From NCBI GenBank assembly GCA_016839585.1, contig JAEOTZ010000058.1, forward strand, positions 1 to 64,000: a stretch of 64,000 nucleotides of DNA, written 5' to 3'. Position 1 is the first letter of the stretch, and every line of letters begins with the position of its first letter. Under the pieces are notes generated by a model that was not told where the DNA came from, searched no databases, and saw nothing but the letters and a program-made list of their open reading frames with translations. Shown one piece after another: positions 55,729 through 64,000 of the stretch. The position numbers were made by a program, and so were the translations under genes. The DNA comes from Promethearchaeota archaeon (GTDB taxonomy: Archaea; Asgardarchaeota; Lokiarchaeia; Sigyniarchaeales; SOKP01).

Positions 55729-55775
55729 TTATAACACCATTTCTATTTTAAATTATTTAAATTAAATAAGCAGTT

Positions 55776-57800
55776 TTAAATATCTAATATGTTAACTTCA
55801 TCAAAATTACTAATAATAAACTTTTTTCGAGCTTTAACTTCTTTACCCATCAATTTAGTAAAGATTAAATCATTTTCCAGATAATCCTCATAAGTAACTT
55901 TTTTCAGTGTTCTGGTTTCTCTATTCATAGTTGTGTCGTAAAGTTCATTTGGGTTCATCTCCCCGAGACCCTTATAGCGTTGAATTTTTATGGAATCTGT
56001 GTTCTTTAAATTATATTTTGATTTGATGCTTTTAAGCAAACTTTCTTTTTCTATATCTGAATAAACGTATTCTCTCGTTTTTTTGTAAGATACTTTATAT
56101 AAAGGAGGTACAGCAATATATAAATGTCCTTCATCTATTAAAGGTCTCAAATATCTAAAAAAGAAAGTAAGCAATAAAGTTTCGATATGAAATCCATCGA
56201 TATCTGCGTCGCACATGATTATTACCTTATAGTATCTAAGTTTACTCAAATCGAAACTCTCTTCTGCTTCATCTCCATTCTCTTCTAGCTCGCCATTGAC
56301 ACCATTTATTTGATTATCTTCTTGAAATCCAACTCCTAAAGCTTTGATTATAGCTTGGATTTCATTATTTTGCAGTACTTTATCTATTCTAGCTTTTTCA
56401 ACATTGAGAATTTTACCTCTAATTGGAAGAATTGCTTGATAAGTCCTATCTCTTCCTTGTTTTGCAGGACCACCTGCTGAATCTCCTTCTACTATGAAAA
56501 TCTCTACTTTTTCTGGATCATTTGATGAGCAATCAGCAAGTTTTCCAGGCATTCTAGCACTGTCTAATGCTGATTTTCTTCGAATTAATGTTCTCGCTTT
56601 TTGAGCAGCTTCTCTGGCTATCTTTGCATTAATAGTTTTTAAAACAATCCTTTTAGCAGTTTGCGGGTGTTCTTCGAAATACTGAGTTAATTTTTCAGTA
56701 ACAATTTGGCTAACAATTTGTCTGATTTCGGGATTACCTAACTTTATTTTTGTTTGACTTTCAAATTGAGGATCGGGAAGTTTAACAGAGATTACTGCAG
56801 ATAGACCTTCTCTTGTATCACTTCCACTTAATATATGTCCTTTATACTTCTTTTCCATAAAGTTTTCTACATATGAGTTAAATGCCCTTGTTAAAGCGGA
56901 TTTAAAACCAGTTAAATGAACTCCACCTTCAATTGTATTTATAGTATTTGCATAAGAGAGAATAGTCGTTTGATATCCTTGATTATATTGCATCGCAATA
57001 TCGCAAAGTACCACCGATCCATCTTTATCTTTATAAGAGTCGCTTATGTAAATAATATCATTATGTAGTGGTTGTTTATCCTTGTTTAAATATGAGATAA
57101 ATTCTTTAAGACCACCCTCATAATGAAATTCTTCTTTTTCATTTGTATTTTTATCATGAATCTCAAATCTTGCGTGAGGAGTAAGGAAAGCAAGCTCTCG
57201 CATTCTAGTACTAATAGAAGATACATTAAAAAGTGGTTCTTTTGGATCAAATTCAAAAATTTCCTTATCCGGATAAAAAATTATTTTAGTATAAGACTCC
57301 TTTACTTGTGTTTCTTTTATCTCTGGTTCTGATGCTTTTTTACCCTTTGAAAATTTTTGTGTATAACAAAGCCCATCGCGGCACACTTCAACATCCATCC
57401 ACTCAGTTAATGCATTCACAACTGAAAGTCCAACGCCATGCAAACCACCTGATATTTTATAACTTTTATTGTCAAATTTTCCACCAGAATGTAAATATTC
57501 CATAATAACTTCGAGGGCCGGTTTATTGTATTCAGGATGATTATCGATAGGAATACCTCTACCATTATCAAATATTTGGACAGAATTGTTTTTATTTAGG
57601 GTTATTTTTATCTCATCCGCAAACCCGCCCATTGCTTCGTCGACACAATTATCCAAAACTTCAAAAATAAGATGATGGAGGCCCTTCTTTCCTGTGGAGC
57701 CAATATAGAGTGCTGGTCTCTTCCTAACACCTTCTAAACCTTTTAAAACCTTTATGTCCTCAGCCTGATAAGAGTTTTGGTCAGAGGATTTATCATTCAT
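55776..57800 (-). CDS. gyrB: DNA gyrase subunit B
   Basis: A 674-residue ATPase subunit of gyrase. The GHKL ATP site shows EVLDNCVDEAMGG, DNGRGIPID and GLHGVGLSVVNAL. The transducer domain follows, then the TOPRIM motifs VEGDSAGG and MCDADIDG, and QRYKGLGEMN near the end. The length matches the short form without the proteobacterial insert. It is the first gene of the gyrB-gyrA operon. Upstream, 57801-58076 is AT-rich with no gene. Confidence 0.95.
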   Translation of the reverse strand: MNDKSSDQNSYQAEDIKVLKGLEGVRKRPALYIGSTGKKGLHHLIFEVLDNCVDEAMGGFADEIKITLNKNNSVQIFDNGRGIPIDNHPEYNKPALEVIMEYLHSGGKFDNKSYKISGGLHGVGLSVVNALTEWMDVEVCRDGLCYTQKFSKGKKASEPEIKETQVKESYTKIIFYPDKEIFEFDPKEPLFNVSSISTRMRELAFLTPHARFEIHDKNTNEKEEFHYEGGLKEFISYLNKDKQPLHNDIIYISDSYKDKDGSVVLCDIAMQYNQGYQTTILSYANTINTIEGGVHLTGFKSALTRAFNSYVENFMEKKYKGHILSGSDTREGLSAVISVKLPDPQFESQTKIKLGNPEIRQIVSQIVTEKLTQYFEEHPQTAKRIVLKTINAKIAREAAQKARTLIRRKSALDSARMPGKLADCSSNDPEKVEIFIVEGDSAGGPAKQGRDRTYQAILPIRGKILNVEKARIDKVLQNNEIQAIIKALGVGFQEDNQINGVNGELEENGDEAEESFDLSKLRYYKVIIMCDADIDGFHIETLLLTFFFRYLRPLIDEGHLYIAVPPLYKVSYKKTREYVYSDIEKESLLKSIKSKYNLKNTDSIKIQRYKGLGEMNPNELYDTTMNRETRTLKKVTYEDYLENDLIFTKLMGKEVKARKKFIISNFDEVNILDI

Positions 57801-58076
57801 AAGAAAATAACCTGTAGAATTTTAATTTGTAATCATAAAAATATTCAAAATACCATTATATTTTGCTGATTTACATATAATAAATAGTAATACTCAAATT
57901 TAAATATAAGCTCAAATCTTTTTAGCTCAAAAATAACAATATGTCTTAATTATTAACCAGAATTTATATATATCAAAAGTTATAAGAGATTTCCTCAAAT
58001 TTATCCTAATTTTAAAATAGTTCTTTATTTTGGTCCAAATCTTAAGAGATCACAAAAATTAAAAAATGACTATTAT

Positions 58077-58940
58077 TTACTGATATCTTCTAATTTCTTC
58101 AGCCATTTTTACAATGTCTAATAATTGGTTATTCACATCATGAGTTCGAATAATATGAGCACCATTATAAACTGCTATCGCAGTAGAAGAAAGTGTTCCA
58201 TTTAGTCGATTTTCAGGGTCTGGAATATTCAGTGATGTTCCTATAAAAGATTTTCTTGATACAGCAATCAATATGGGTTTATTAAGTTGCCTTAGTTTAT
58301 TCAAATTCCCTATGATTTTTAAATCATATATATGTACTTTTTTTTCAATCCATTTTCCAATTCCAGGATCTAATACAATATTATTCTCAGCATATCCATT
58401 GGTTTCAAGTTTTTTTATAGTTTTTTCAAATTCTTTAATTATTTCTTCAATTGTACATAAATCTCCAGGAACTTTTTTAGACGCCATCAAAATTACAGGA
58501 AGATTATTTTCAATAATAAATTCTTGTAAGGAAGGATCTGTTTTTAAACAGCTTACATCGTTGATTATTATTTTTCTTTTTGATTTAAGAGAGATATCAT
58601 AAGCAATTTGAGCAACATTACTGTACTGTGTATCAACTGATATTATTATATCTTCAGGAATTATTTTACAAACTAATTCCATAGCGGGGGTTAACCGACT
58701 AATCTCTTCTTCGATAGTTATTTTATCTGACCAAGGAGCAGTAGATCGAGCTCCTAAATCAAGCATTTTTGCTCCATTTTTTATCATATCTAAGGTGGCA
58801 TTCTCTATTTCCCTATCGTCAGAATAAACTGATCCTTGGTAAAAGGACTCGGGGCTTAAATTTAAAACACCCATAATCACTGTAGGAAAATCATCTCCAA
58901 TTTCCAAGGAATCATAAATTTTTGAATAGATTTTTTTCAT
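58077..58940 (-). CDS. folP: Dihydropteroate synthase-family protein
   Basis: A 287-residue TIM-barrel protein of the DHPS family, which joins a pterin to an aminobenzoate-type group for folate or methanopterin. GVLNLSPESFYQGS (about 24-37) corresponds to the NxTPDSF motif. LDLGARSTAPW matches GGESTRPG with changes, followed by IISVDTQYS, IINDVS, VLDPGIGKW and an ISRKSFIG-like AVSRKSFIG. The divergent pterin-loop residues suggest an archaeal DHPS-like enzyme, possibly for a tetrahydromethanopterin-type cofactor. It is divergent from cofE, whose ATG is 56 bases away. Confidence 0.8.
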   Translation of the reverse strand: MKKIYSKIYDSLEIGDDFPTVIMGVLNLSPESFYQGSVYSDDREIENATLDMIKNGAKMLDLGARSTAPWSDKITIEEEISRLTPAMELVCKIIPEDIIISVDTQYSNVAQIAYDISLKSKRKIIINDVSCLKTDPSLQEFIIENNLPVILMASKKVPGDLCTIEEIIKEFEKTIKKLETNGYAENNIVLDPGIGKWIEKKVHIYDLKIIGNLNKLRQLNKPILIAVSRKSFIGTSLNIPDPENRLNGTLSSTAIAVYNGAHIIRTHDVNNQLLDIVKMAEEIRRYQ

Positions 58941-58996
58941 TCTGCATCAAGAAAAGAAAAAAAGTATATCAAATAAGTTTAATTTTTTTACCCACT

Positions 58997-59776
58997 ATGG
59001 AATTATTTTCAATAAAGCTTCCACTAATTAAAGAGAATGCTCCCCTATTAGACATTATAATAAAAAATATTAAGAAATCTGGGAAATTGTTAAAAGAAAG
59101 AGATATTATAGTAATTGCTGAAAAAGTAATTGCAACATCTCAAGGACGAATAGTCAAATTATCTGAAGTAAAACAGATATCAGAAAAAGCAAAAAATTTT
59201 GCTAATAAATATGATATGGATGAAAGATACGTGGAATTAATTCTTCGAGAAGCCTCAATGATACTGGGAGGAATGAGGCATGTTATATTAGCAAAAGTTA
59301 ATGATTTTCTAATAGCTAATGCCGGAATTGACCAATCTAATGCTGGTCCTGATAATGTTGTTTTATTACCAAAAAATCTTAATGAAGTGGTCTGGGATTA
59401 TTGGAAAGAACTGAAGAAAGTATTTAACATAAATAAATTAGGAGTTATTATATCTGACTCGAGAGTACAACCTCTTAGGAAGGGTACGATTGGAATAGCG
59501 ATAGCTACCGCTGGATTTGAACCAATTGAAGATCTACGTGGTCATCCAGATCTTTTTGGTAGACCTTTAGAGATTACTATGAGAGCCATTGCTGATGATC
59601 TTACAAGTGCGGCTCAATTTCTTTTAAGCGAAGCTGATAAACAAACTCCCGTGGTTATTATTAGAGGTAGTAATGTTGAATTTACTGAAAATCCGAAAAC
59701 TACACCAGAAATACCTCCGGAAGAATGTCTTTATATGAATATTTTTTCTAAATATCTGCTTAAAAAACAAGATTAA
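58997..59776 (+). CDS. cofE: Coenzyme F420-0:L-glutamate ligase
   Basis: A 259-residue CofE-family enzyme, which adds glutamates to F420-0 using GTP. ERDIIVIAEKVIATSQGRIV, ILREASMILGGMRHV, FLIANAGIDQSNAGPDNVVL, SDSRVQPLRKGTIGIAIATAG and GRPLEITMRAIADDL are all characteristic blocks. The frame is open upstream to 58922, but the ATG at 58997 gives the normal N-terminus. It indicates that the organism makes or uses F420. Confidence 0.92.
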   Translation: MELFSIKLPLIKENAPLLDIIIKNIKKSGKLLKERDIIVIAEKVIATSQGRIVKLSEVKQISEKAKNFANKYDMDERYVELILREASMILGGMRHVILAKVNDFLIANAGIDQSNAGPDNVVLLPKNLNEVVWDYWKELKKVFNINKLGVIISDSRVQPLRKGTIGIAIATAGFEPIEDLRGHPDLFGRPLEITMRAIADDLTSAAQFLLSEADKQTPVVIIRGSNVEFTENPKTTPEIPPEECLYMNIFSKYLLKKQD

Positions 59777-60076
59777 TGGCAGAAATTTGACAAATAATTA
59801 ATAATGGTCATCTATTTATTTAAATTGTTTATATAACCTAGAAATTATAGAGATTTTAAAATCATAGTATGGTCAGTCTAGATATTCTAAAACATTTATA
59901 TTTTAATTCCATTTTAAATCTCCCAATATAAAGCCATGGTTTTTTTCTAAACTATGAACATATTGATTTTCTCATTAATTAAGATCACATCTATTATCTT
60001 ATAATTCAGTCAAATTTTTTAGAAATCATTAACTAACTAAGACATACTAATTGTAGACTATTCTTTTAATTCAAAA
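59777..60076. other. Intergenic region upstream of asnS
   Basis: AT-rich, with no open frame or RNA gene that I can support. TTTAAATTG and TTTATATAACC between 59818 and 59836 are TATA-like. They lie about 240 bases from asnS, so a nearer promoter or a long leader is possible. Confidence 0.3.
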
Positions 60077-61378
60077 ATGACAGAATCAAAATATACAACT
60101 ATAGAAGAAGCTCTAAATAAGGGTTCTACTGATGTGAATCTAAGAGGTTGGGTATACAGAGAAAGAAAATCAAATAAGTTTGTATTCATTGTTTTACGGG
60201 ATGAATCTGATATAATACAATGTGTTATATCCAATGAAAAAAATCCAAAACTCTTTGAAAGAGCTGAAAAACTGACTATTGAATCTTCAGTTATGATTTC
60301 GGGAGAATTAAAAAAGGATGAAAGAGCTCCCACCGGTTATGAAGTTTCTGTAACTGATTTGGAAATACTCCAAATTGCTGAACCATTTCCAATCACTGAA
60401 CACCAATCACCTGAACTTTTATATGATAATAGACATTTGTGGTTAAGATCAAGGAAATTAAATGCTATCTTAAAAATTAGACACACCATTGTTGGAGCAA
60501 TTCATGAGTTTTTTAGAAGTCATGGATATTATGAGTTCGATGCACCAATCTTCCAACCTAGCCAGTCGGAAGGTGGTGCCACTTTATTCGAAGTTAAATA
60601 CTTTGAAGATAAGACTTATCTAAGCCAAACTTGGCAGTTATATGCTGAAGCAGGGATCTTTTCATTAGGGAAAATTTATAATATGGCACCAACATTTAGA
60701 GCGGAAAGATCAAAAACTTCAAGACATTTAGCAGAATTTTGGATGGCTGAAATGGAAGCTGCATGGATGAAACTTGATGAAGTTACTGAAGTTGCTAAAG
60801 ATGAAATCAGGTATATTGTTCAACAAGTTTTAAAACATAATAGAAGAGAACTTGAAATCTTGGAGAGAGATATAAAGTTACTAGAGCATTATGCAGAAGT
60901 AGAATACCCTACAATAAAATATGCAGAAGCTCTAGACATCCTTAATAAGAAATATAAAATGAATGTTCCATGGGGTAAGGATCTAAGGACCATTGAAGAA
61001 GCAAAAATAGCTGAATATTTTAAAGCTCCTGTGGTTGTGACACACTATCCTACAGAAATAATGGGTTTTTACAAACCGCCCAGTGAGGAAAATCCTCAAG
61101 AAGCATTATGTTTTGATATGTTAGCTCCTGAAGGATACTGTGAAATTGTTGGCGGCTCAGAGAGATCTTTGTTACTCGATGATATGATAAAGAGGCTAGA
61201 AGCTGATGGCGAAGATCCAAAAAATTATGAGTGGTATTTTGAATTAAGACGTTACGGTAGTGTACCTCATTCAGGTTATGGTGTTGGTGTTGAAAGAGTC
61301 GTTATGTGGTTATGTGGAATAGATAATATAAAAGATGCTATTCCTTTCCCTAGAACAATGATAAGAAAAACACCTTAA
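60077..61378 (+). CDS. asnS: Asparaginyl-tRNA synthetase
   Basis: A 433-residue class IIb aminoacyl-tRNA synthetase. The N-terminal OB-fold anticodon domain (about 15-110, VNLRGWVYRERKSNKFVFIV) is followed by the catalytic core: motif 2 FRAERSKTSRHLAEFWMAEM and motif 3 GYGVGVERVVMWL. YLSQTWQLYAE in the active site is the AsnRS form rather than AspRS. Because the OB fold is present it is not the AsnRS-derived asparagine synthetase found in some archaea. gatA and gatB follow on the same strand. Confidence 0.85.
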   Translation: MTESKYTTIEEALNKGSTDVNLRGWVYRERKSNKFVFIVLRDESDIIQCVISNEKNPKLFERAEKLTIESSVMISGELKKDERAPTGYEVSVTDLEILQIAEPFPITEHQSPELLYDNRHLWLRSRKLNAILKIRHTIVGAIHEFFRSHGYYEFDAPIFQPSQSEGGATLFEVKYFEDKTYLSQTWQLYAEAGIFSLGKIYNMAPTFRAERSKTSRHLAEFWMAEMEAAWMKLDEVTEVAKDEIRYIVQQVLKHNRRELEILERDIKLLEHYAEVEYPTIKYAEALDILNKKYKMNVPWGKDLRTIEEAKIAEYFKAPVVVTHYPTEIMGFYKPPSEENPQEALCFDMLAPEGYCEIVGGSERSLLLDDMIKRLEADGEDPKNYEWYFELRRYGSVPHSGYGVGVERVVMWLCGIDNIKDAIPFPRTMIRKTP

Positions 61379-61491
61379 TAAAAACTAAAAAAAGTAAATT
61401 CTTTTAAATTTTTTAGAAATATAGAATTATTATTGATAAGTTATTTAAGCGATACTAATCCTAATTTATTCAAAAGCGTGGTTTGTTATAA

Positions 61492-62973
61492 ATGGAAATC
61501 TATAATTACATGGGATATGAATTAATCGAAAAAATAAGAAGCAAAGAAATCACAATTCAAGAAGTTATCCAACAGACTTATGAGAGAATTGAAGAAACAG
61601 AGGAACTTTTACATTCTTTCGTTTATTTATCAAAAGAGAGAGCTTTGAAGAGAGCTAAAAATTTAGATGCTCAATTAAAGAATGGTAAAACCACTGGAAA
61701 AGTTCTTGGATTACCAATTGGTGTAAAAGATCTTATATGTATAAAGGATAGCCCTACTACTTGTGGTTCAAAAATATTAGAAGAATATCGACCTCCTTAT
61801 AATGCAACTGTTATAGATTATTTAATTGAAAGGGAAGGAGCTATTTCTGTAGGACGAACAAATATGGATGAATTTGCTATGGGTTCTTCAACAGAAAATA
61901 GCAGTTATGGTCCAACCTATAACCCATGGGATTTAGAGCGAGTTCCTGGAGGATCTAGCGGTGGTTCTAGTTCGTGTGTCGCATCAGGACAGACACCTAT
62001 CTCCTTAGGAAGCGATACTGGTGGTAGTATCAGGTGTCCTGCCGCATATTGTGGAATTGTTGGTATAAAACCCACCTATGGAAGGGTCTCCAGATATGGA
62101 TTAGTATCTTATGCTAACTCCTTAGATCAAATTGGCCCATTAGGGCGATGCGTATATGATGTAGCACTAATACTCGAAATAATCGCAGGGTATGATCCTT
62201 TAGATTCAACAACCGTAGATATAGGAGTTGATGAGTATACAAAAGAACTAAATAGATCTATAGAAAAAAAGACTCTTGGTATCCCGAAGGAATTTTTTGG
62301 AGAGGGTTTACAGAAAGATGTTAAAGAAAAAGTAAAAAAATCAATAAATAAGTTAGAGGGCTTAGGAGCAAATGTAGTGGATCTTTCATTCCCTCACTTA
62401 GAGTATACAATTCCTACATATTATTTAATAGCAATGAGCGAAGCTAGTTCAAATTTAGAACGGTATGATGGATTAAGATATGGAAAGATGAGTGATGATT
62501 TAAAAGGAGATGTATATGAAGTATTTAGTAGAACACGTGGTGAGAGATTTGGATCAGAAGTAAGAAGGCGAATTATCCTTGGTACATATACACTATCAGC
62601 GGGATATTACGATATGTTTTATATTAAGGCATTGAAAGTAAGGACTCTAATTAAGAAGGATTTCCAAAACGCTTTTGAACAATGTGATGCGATAGTATGT
62701 CCAACAATGCCAACTACAGCATTTAAAATAGGAGAATTAGTTGATGATCCTTTGCAAATGTACTTAATGGATGTGTTAACATGTCCGGTAAATCTCGCAG
62801 GATTACCAGGACTCTCCATTCCTTGCGATTATGATAACAAAGGACTTCCTATTGGGTTTCAAATTATTGGAAATTATTTTGATGAAAAGACAATTTTAAA
62901 TATTGGGTATCAACTTGAACAAGAGTTAAATATATATCGTAAGATTCCCCCATTAACAATTAGAGGTAATTAA
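61492..62973 (+). CDS. gatA: Asp/Glu-tRNA amidotransferase subunit A
   Basis: A 493-residue amidase-signature enzyme that releases ammonia from glutamine for transamidation of Asp-tRNA(Asn) or Glu-tRNA(Gln). Visible features: GVKDLICIKD (catalytic Lys), PGGSSGGSSSCVASG, then SLGSDTGGSIRCPAAYCG with the cis-Ser and nucleophilic Ser. The ending, LPIGFQIIGNYFDEKTIL, is typical. TTATTTAAG near 61441-61449 is its probable TATA box. No gatC is seen in front of it, although the subunit is usually encoded nearby. Confidence 0.95.
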   Translation: MEIYNYMGYELIEKIRSKEITIQEVIQQTYERIEETEELLHSFVYLSKERALKRAKNLDAQLKNGKTTGKVLGLPIGVKDLICIKDSPTTCGSKILEEYRPPYNATVIDYLIEREGAISVGRTNMDEFAMGSSTENSSYGPTYNPWDLERVPGGSSGGSSSCVASGQTPISLGSDTGGSIRCPAAYCGIVGIKPTYGRVSRYGLVSYANSLDQIGPLGRCVYDVALILEIIAGYDPLDSTTVDIGVDEYTKELNRSIEKKTLGIPKEFFGEGLQKDVKEKVKKSINKLEGLGANVVDLSFPHLEYTIPTYYLIAMSEASSNLERYDGLRYGKMSDDLKGDVYEVFSRTRGERFGSEVRRRIILGTYTLSAGYYDMFYIKALKVRTLIKKDFQNAFEQCDAIVCPTMPTTAFKIGELVDDPLQMYLMDVLTCPVNLAGLPGLSIPCDYDNKGLPIGFQIIGNYFDEKTILNIGYQLEQELNIYRKIPPLTIRGN

Positions 62974-62974
62974 T

Positions 62975-64000
62975 TTGAGCGATACTCCCCAAGATGTTAT
63001 TATAGGGTTAGAAGTTCATATCCAACTTGCAAATTTGAAAACAAAATTATTCTGTAGTTGTAGCAGTGATTATCGTAGTGCAGAACCGAATACACACGTA
63101 TGCCCTATTTGTCTCGGATTACCTGGTTCACTTCCGGTAATAAATAAAAAATCTATAGAATTTGCTACTAGATTAGCTTTAGCTTTAAACTGCAAAATAA
63201 ATCCTAAATTTTGGTTCTTTAGAAAGAATTATTTTTACGTTGACCTACCGAAGGGATACCAGATTAGCCAGTATAATAAGGCAGGAGGTAAAGCTTTTGC
63301 TGATGGTGGGAAAGTTACGATAAAAATAAACTCCTCTAAGAAAGAGATCCTTTTAAATCGAATACATCTTGAAGAGGATCCGGCAAGATTGGTTCATAAG
63401 GGAAGTATTAGAACATCACCCTATACTTTAGTGGACTATAATCGTTCAGGGATTACTTTAATTGAAACAGTAACAGAACCAGTCCTGAGTTCACCAGCAG
63501 AAGCAAGAGAGTTCCTAAATCAGCTTAAACTGATTGTGCAGTATACTGGAATTTCAGACTTAAGTTTAGAGGGTACTTTGAGAGTAGATGCGAATATTTC
63601 AATCAAAGGACATCCCAGAGCGGAAGTGAAAAATATTACCAGTTTTAAAGAAGTTGAAAGCGCCTTAATATATGAAATAACTAGGCAAAAACATGAAATA
63701 AAAAAAGGAAAAGAGATTATGCAAGAAACAAGACATTGGGATGGAAGAGTTACTATACCATTGAGAACAAAAGAGTTTGAAAAAGATTATAGATATTTTC
63801 CAGAACAAGATTTAGTTCCTATTGTAATCAAGAAAGAATTTATTGACGAAATAAAAGACTATTTGCCAGAAATGCCAAATGAAAGAGTTTTACGCCTTCA
63901 AAAACAATATATGTTATCTGAGTTTGACGCTGAAAATCTAATCCTGGACAAGTATATTGCTGATTTTTATGAAAACGGAGTTAACAAAGACCCTACATTT
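62975..64000 (+). CDS. gatB: Asp/Glu-tRNA amidotransferase subunit B, partial
   Basis: A TTG start one base after the gatA stop, with AGAGGTAAT as ribosome-binding site; 342 codons are visible before the window ends. VIIGLEVHIQL, the zinc-binding FCSCSS...CPICLGLPGSLPVIN and HLEEDPARLVH, and TLVDYNRSGITLIE, are GatB hallmarks. GatB binds the tRNA and hosts the kinase and transamidase site. The C-terminal YqeY-like domain lies outside the window. Confidence 0.95.
   Translation, partial: MSDTPQDVIIGLEVHIQLANLKTKLFCSCSSDYRSAEPNTHVCPICLGLPGSLPVINKKSIEFATRLALALNCKINPKFWFFRKNYFYVDLPKGYQISQYNKAGGKAFADGGKVTIKINSSKKEILLNRIHLEEDPARLVHKGSIRTSPYTLVDYNRSGITLIETVTEPVLSSPAEAREFLNQLKLIVQYTGISDLSLEGTLRVDANISIKGHPRAEVKNITSFKEVESALIYEITRQKHEIKKGKEIMQETRHWDGRVTIPLRTKEFEKDYRYFPEQDLVPIVIKKEFIDEIKDYLPEMPNERVLRLQKQYMLSEFDAENLILDKYIADFYENGVNKDPTF

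Overview
The window is AT-rich and almost certainly comes from an Asgard archaeon, most like Lokiarchaeia. The information-processing genes are archaeal: a TFB-type initiation factor, RadA, a Hef/FANCM-type helicase, a Hel308/Ski2-like helicase, AsnRS and an AbrB-type regulator. Promoters have archaeal TATA boxes. Eukaryote-signature-type genes are present as well: an actin-related protein, an MglA/Arf-like small GTPase, WD40 and leucine-rich-repeat proteins and a GIFT-like domain protein. Bacterial-type DNA gyrase and GatA/GatB sit alongside them. The taxonomic call is inferred from gene content only.

Layout. 0-7 kb: small membrane and zinc-ribbon proteins, RadA with an extra C-terminal helix-hairpin-helix, a small RecA-fold ATPase and an M50-like membrane protease. 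7-17.5 kb: a TFB with a long C-terminal extension, a secreted alpha/alpha-toroid protein, a Hef-like operon whose nuclease domain looks dead, and a divergent Hel308-like helicase carrying a SWIM zinc finger. 17.7-27 kb: a secreted caspase-fold peptidase, then a tight five-gene cassette (HhH membrane protein, two membrane proteins, a 1267-residue membrane ATPase of HerA/VirB4 type with an altered Walker A, and a NYN/Zc3h12a-like RNase). This cassette is the strongest candidate for an undescribed system. 27-32.5 kb: a GNAT-DUF998 fusion, a multi-pass membrane protein, a PP-loop ATPase and a divergent GNAT protein. 32.6-40.4 kb: an accessory, decaying region with tiny genes, several coding fragments, a 1031-residue protein with an internal signal-peptidase-like domain, an LRR protein and a WD40 gene broken by an in-frame TGA. 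40.6-46.3 kb: AbrB-ACT regulator, coiled-coil protein, actin-related protein, a CHAT-like protein lacking its catalytic residues and a coiled-coil/PLD-like protein. 46.3-51.3 kb: an adenine methyltransferase with a tiny overlapping partner, a DEAD-box helicase with a likely CTG start, and a small GTPase interrupted by an in-frame TAG. 51.3-64 kb: housekeeping genes (phosphoesterase, GIFT-like protein, cupin, gyrA, gyrB, DHPS-like, cofE, asnS, gatA, partial gatB).

Two signals recur across the window. The first is a promoter type in which a T-rich tract ending in TTTC abuts TTTAAATA. The second is a GGTGA/GTGA ribosome-binding motif. In three genes this motif stands 6-7 nt before a non-canonical start (ATC, ATC, CTG), which is why the 5' ends of these genes are easily missed.
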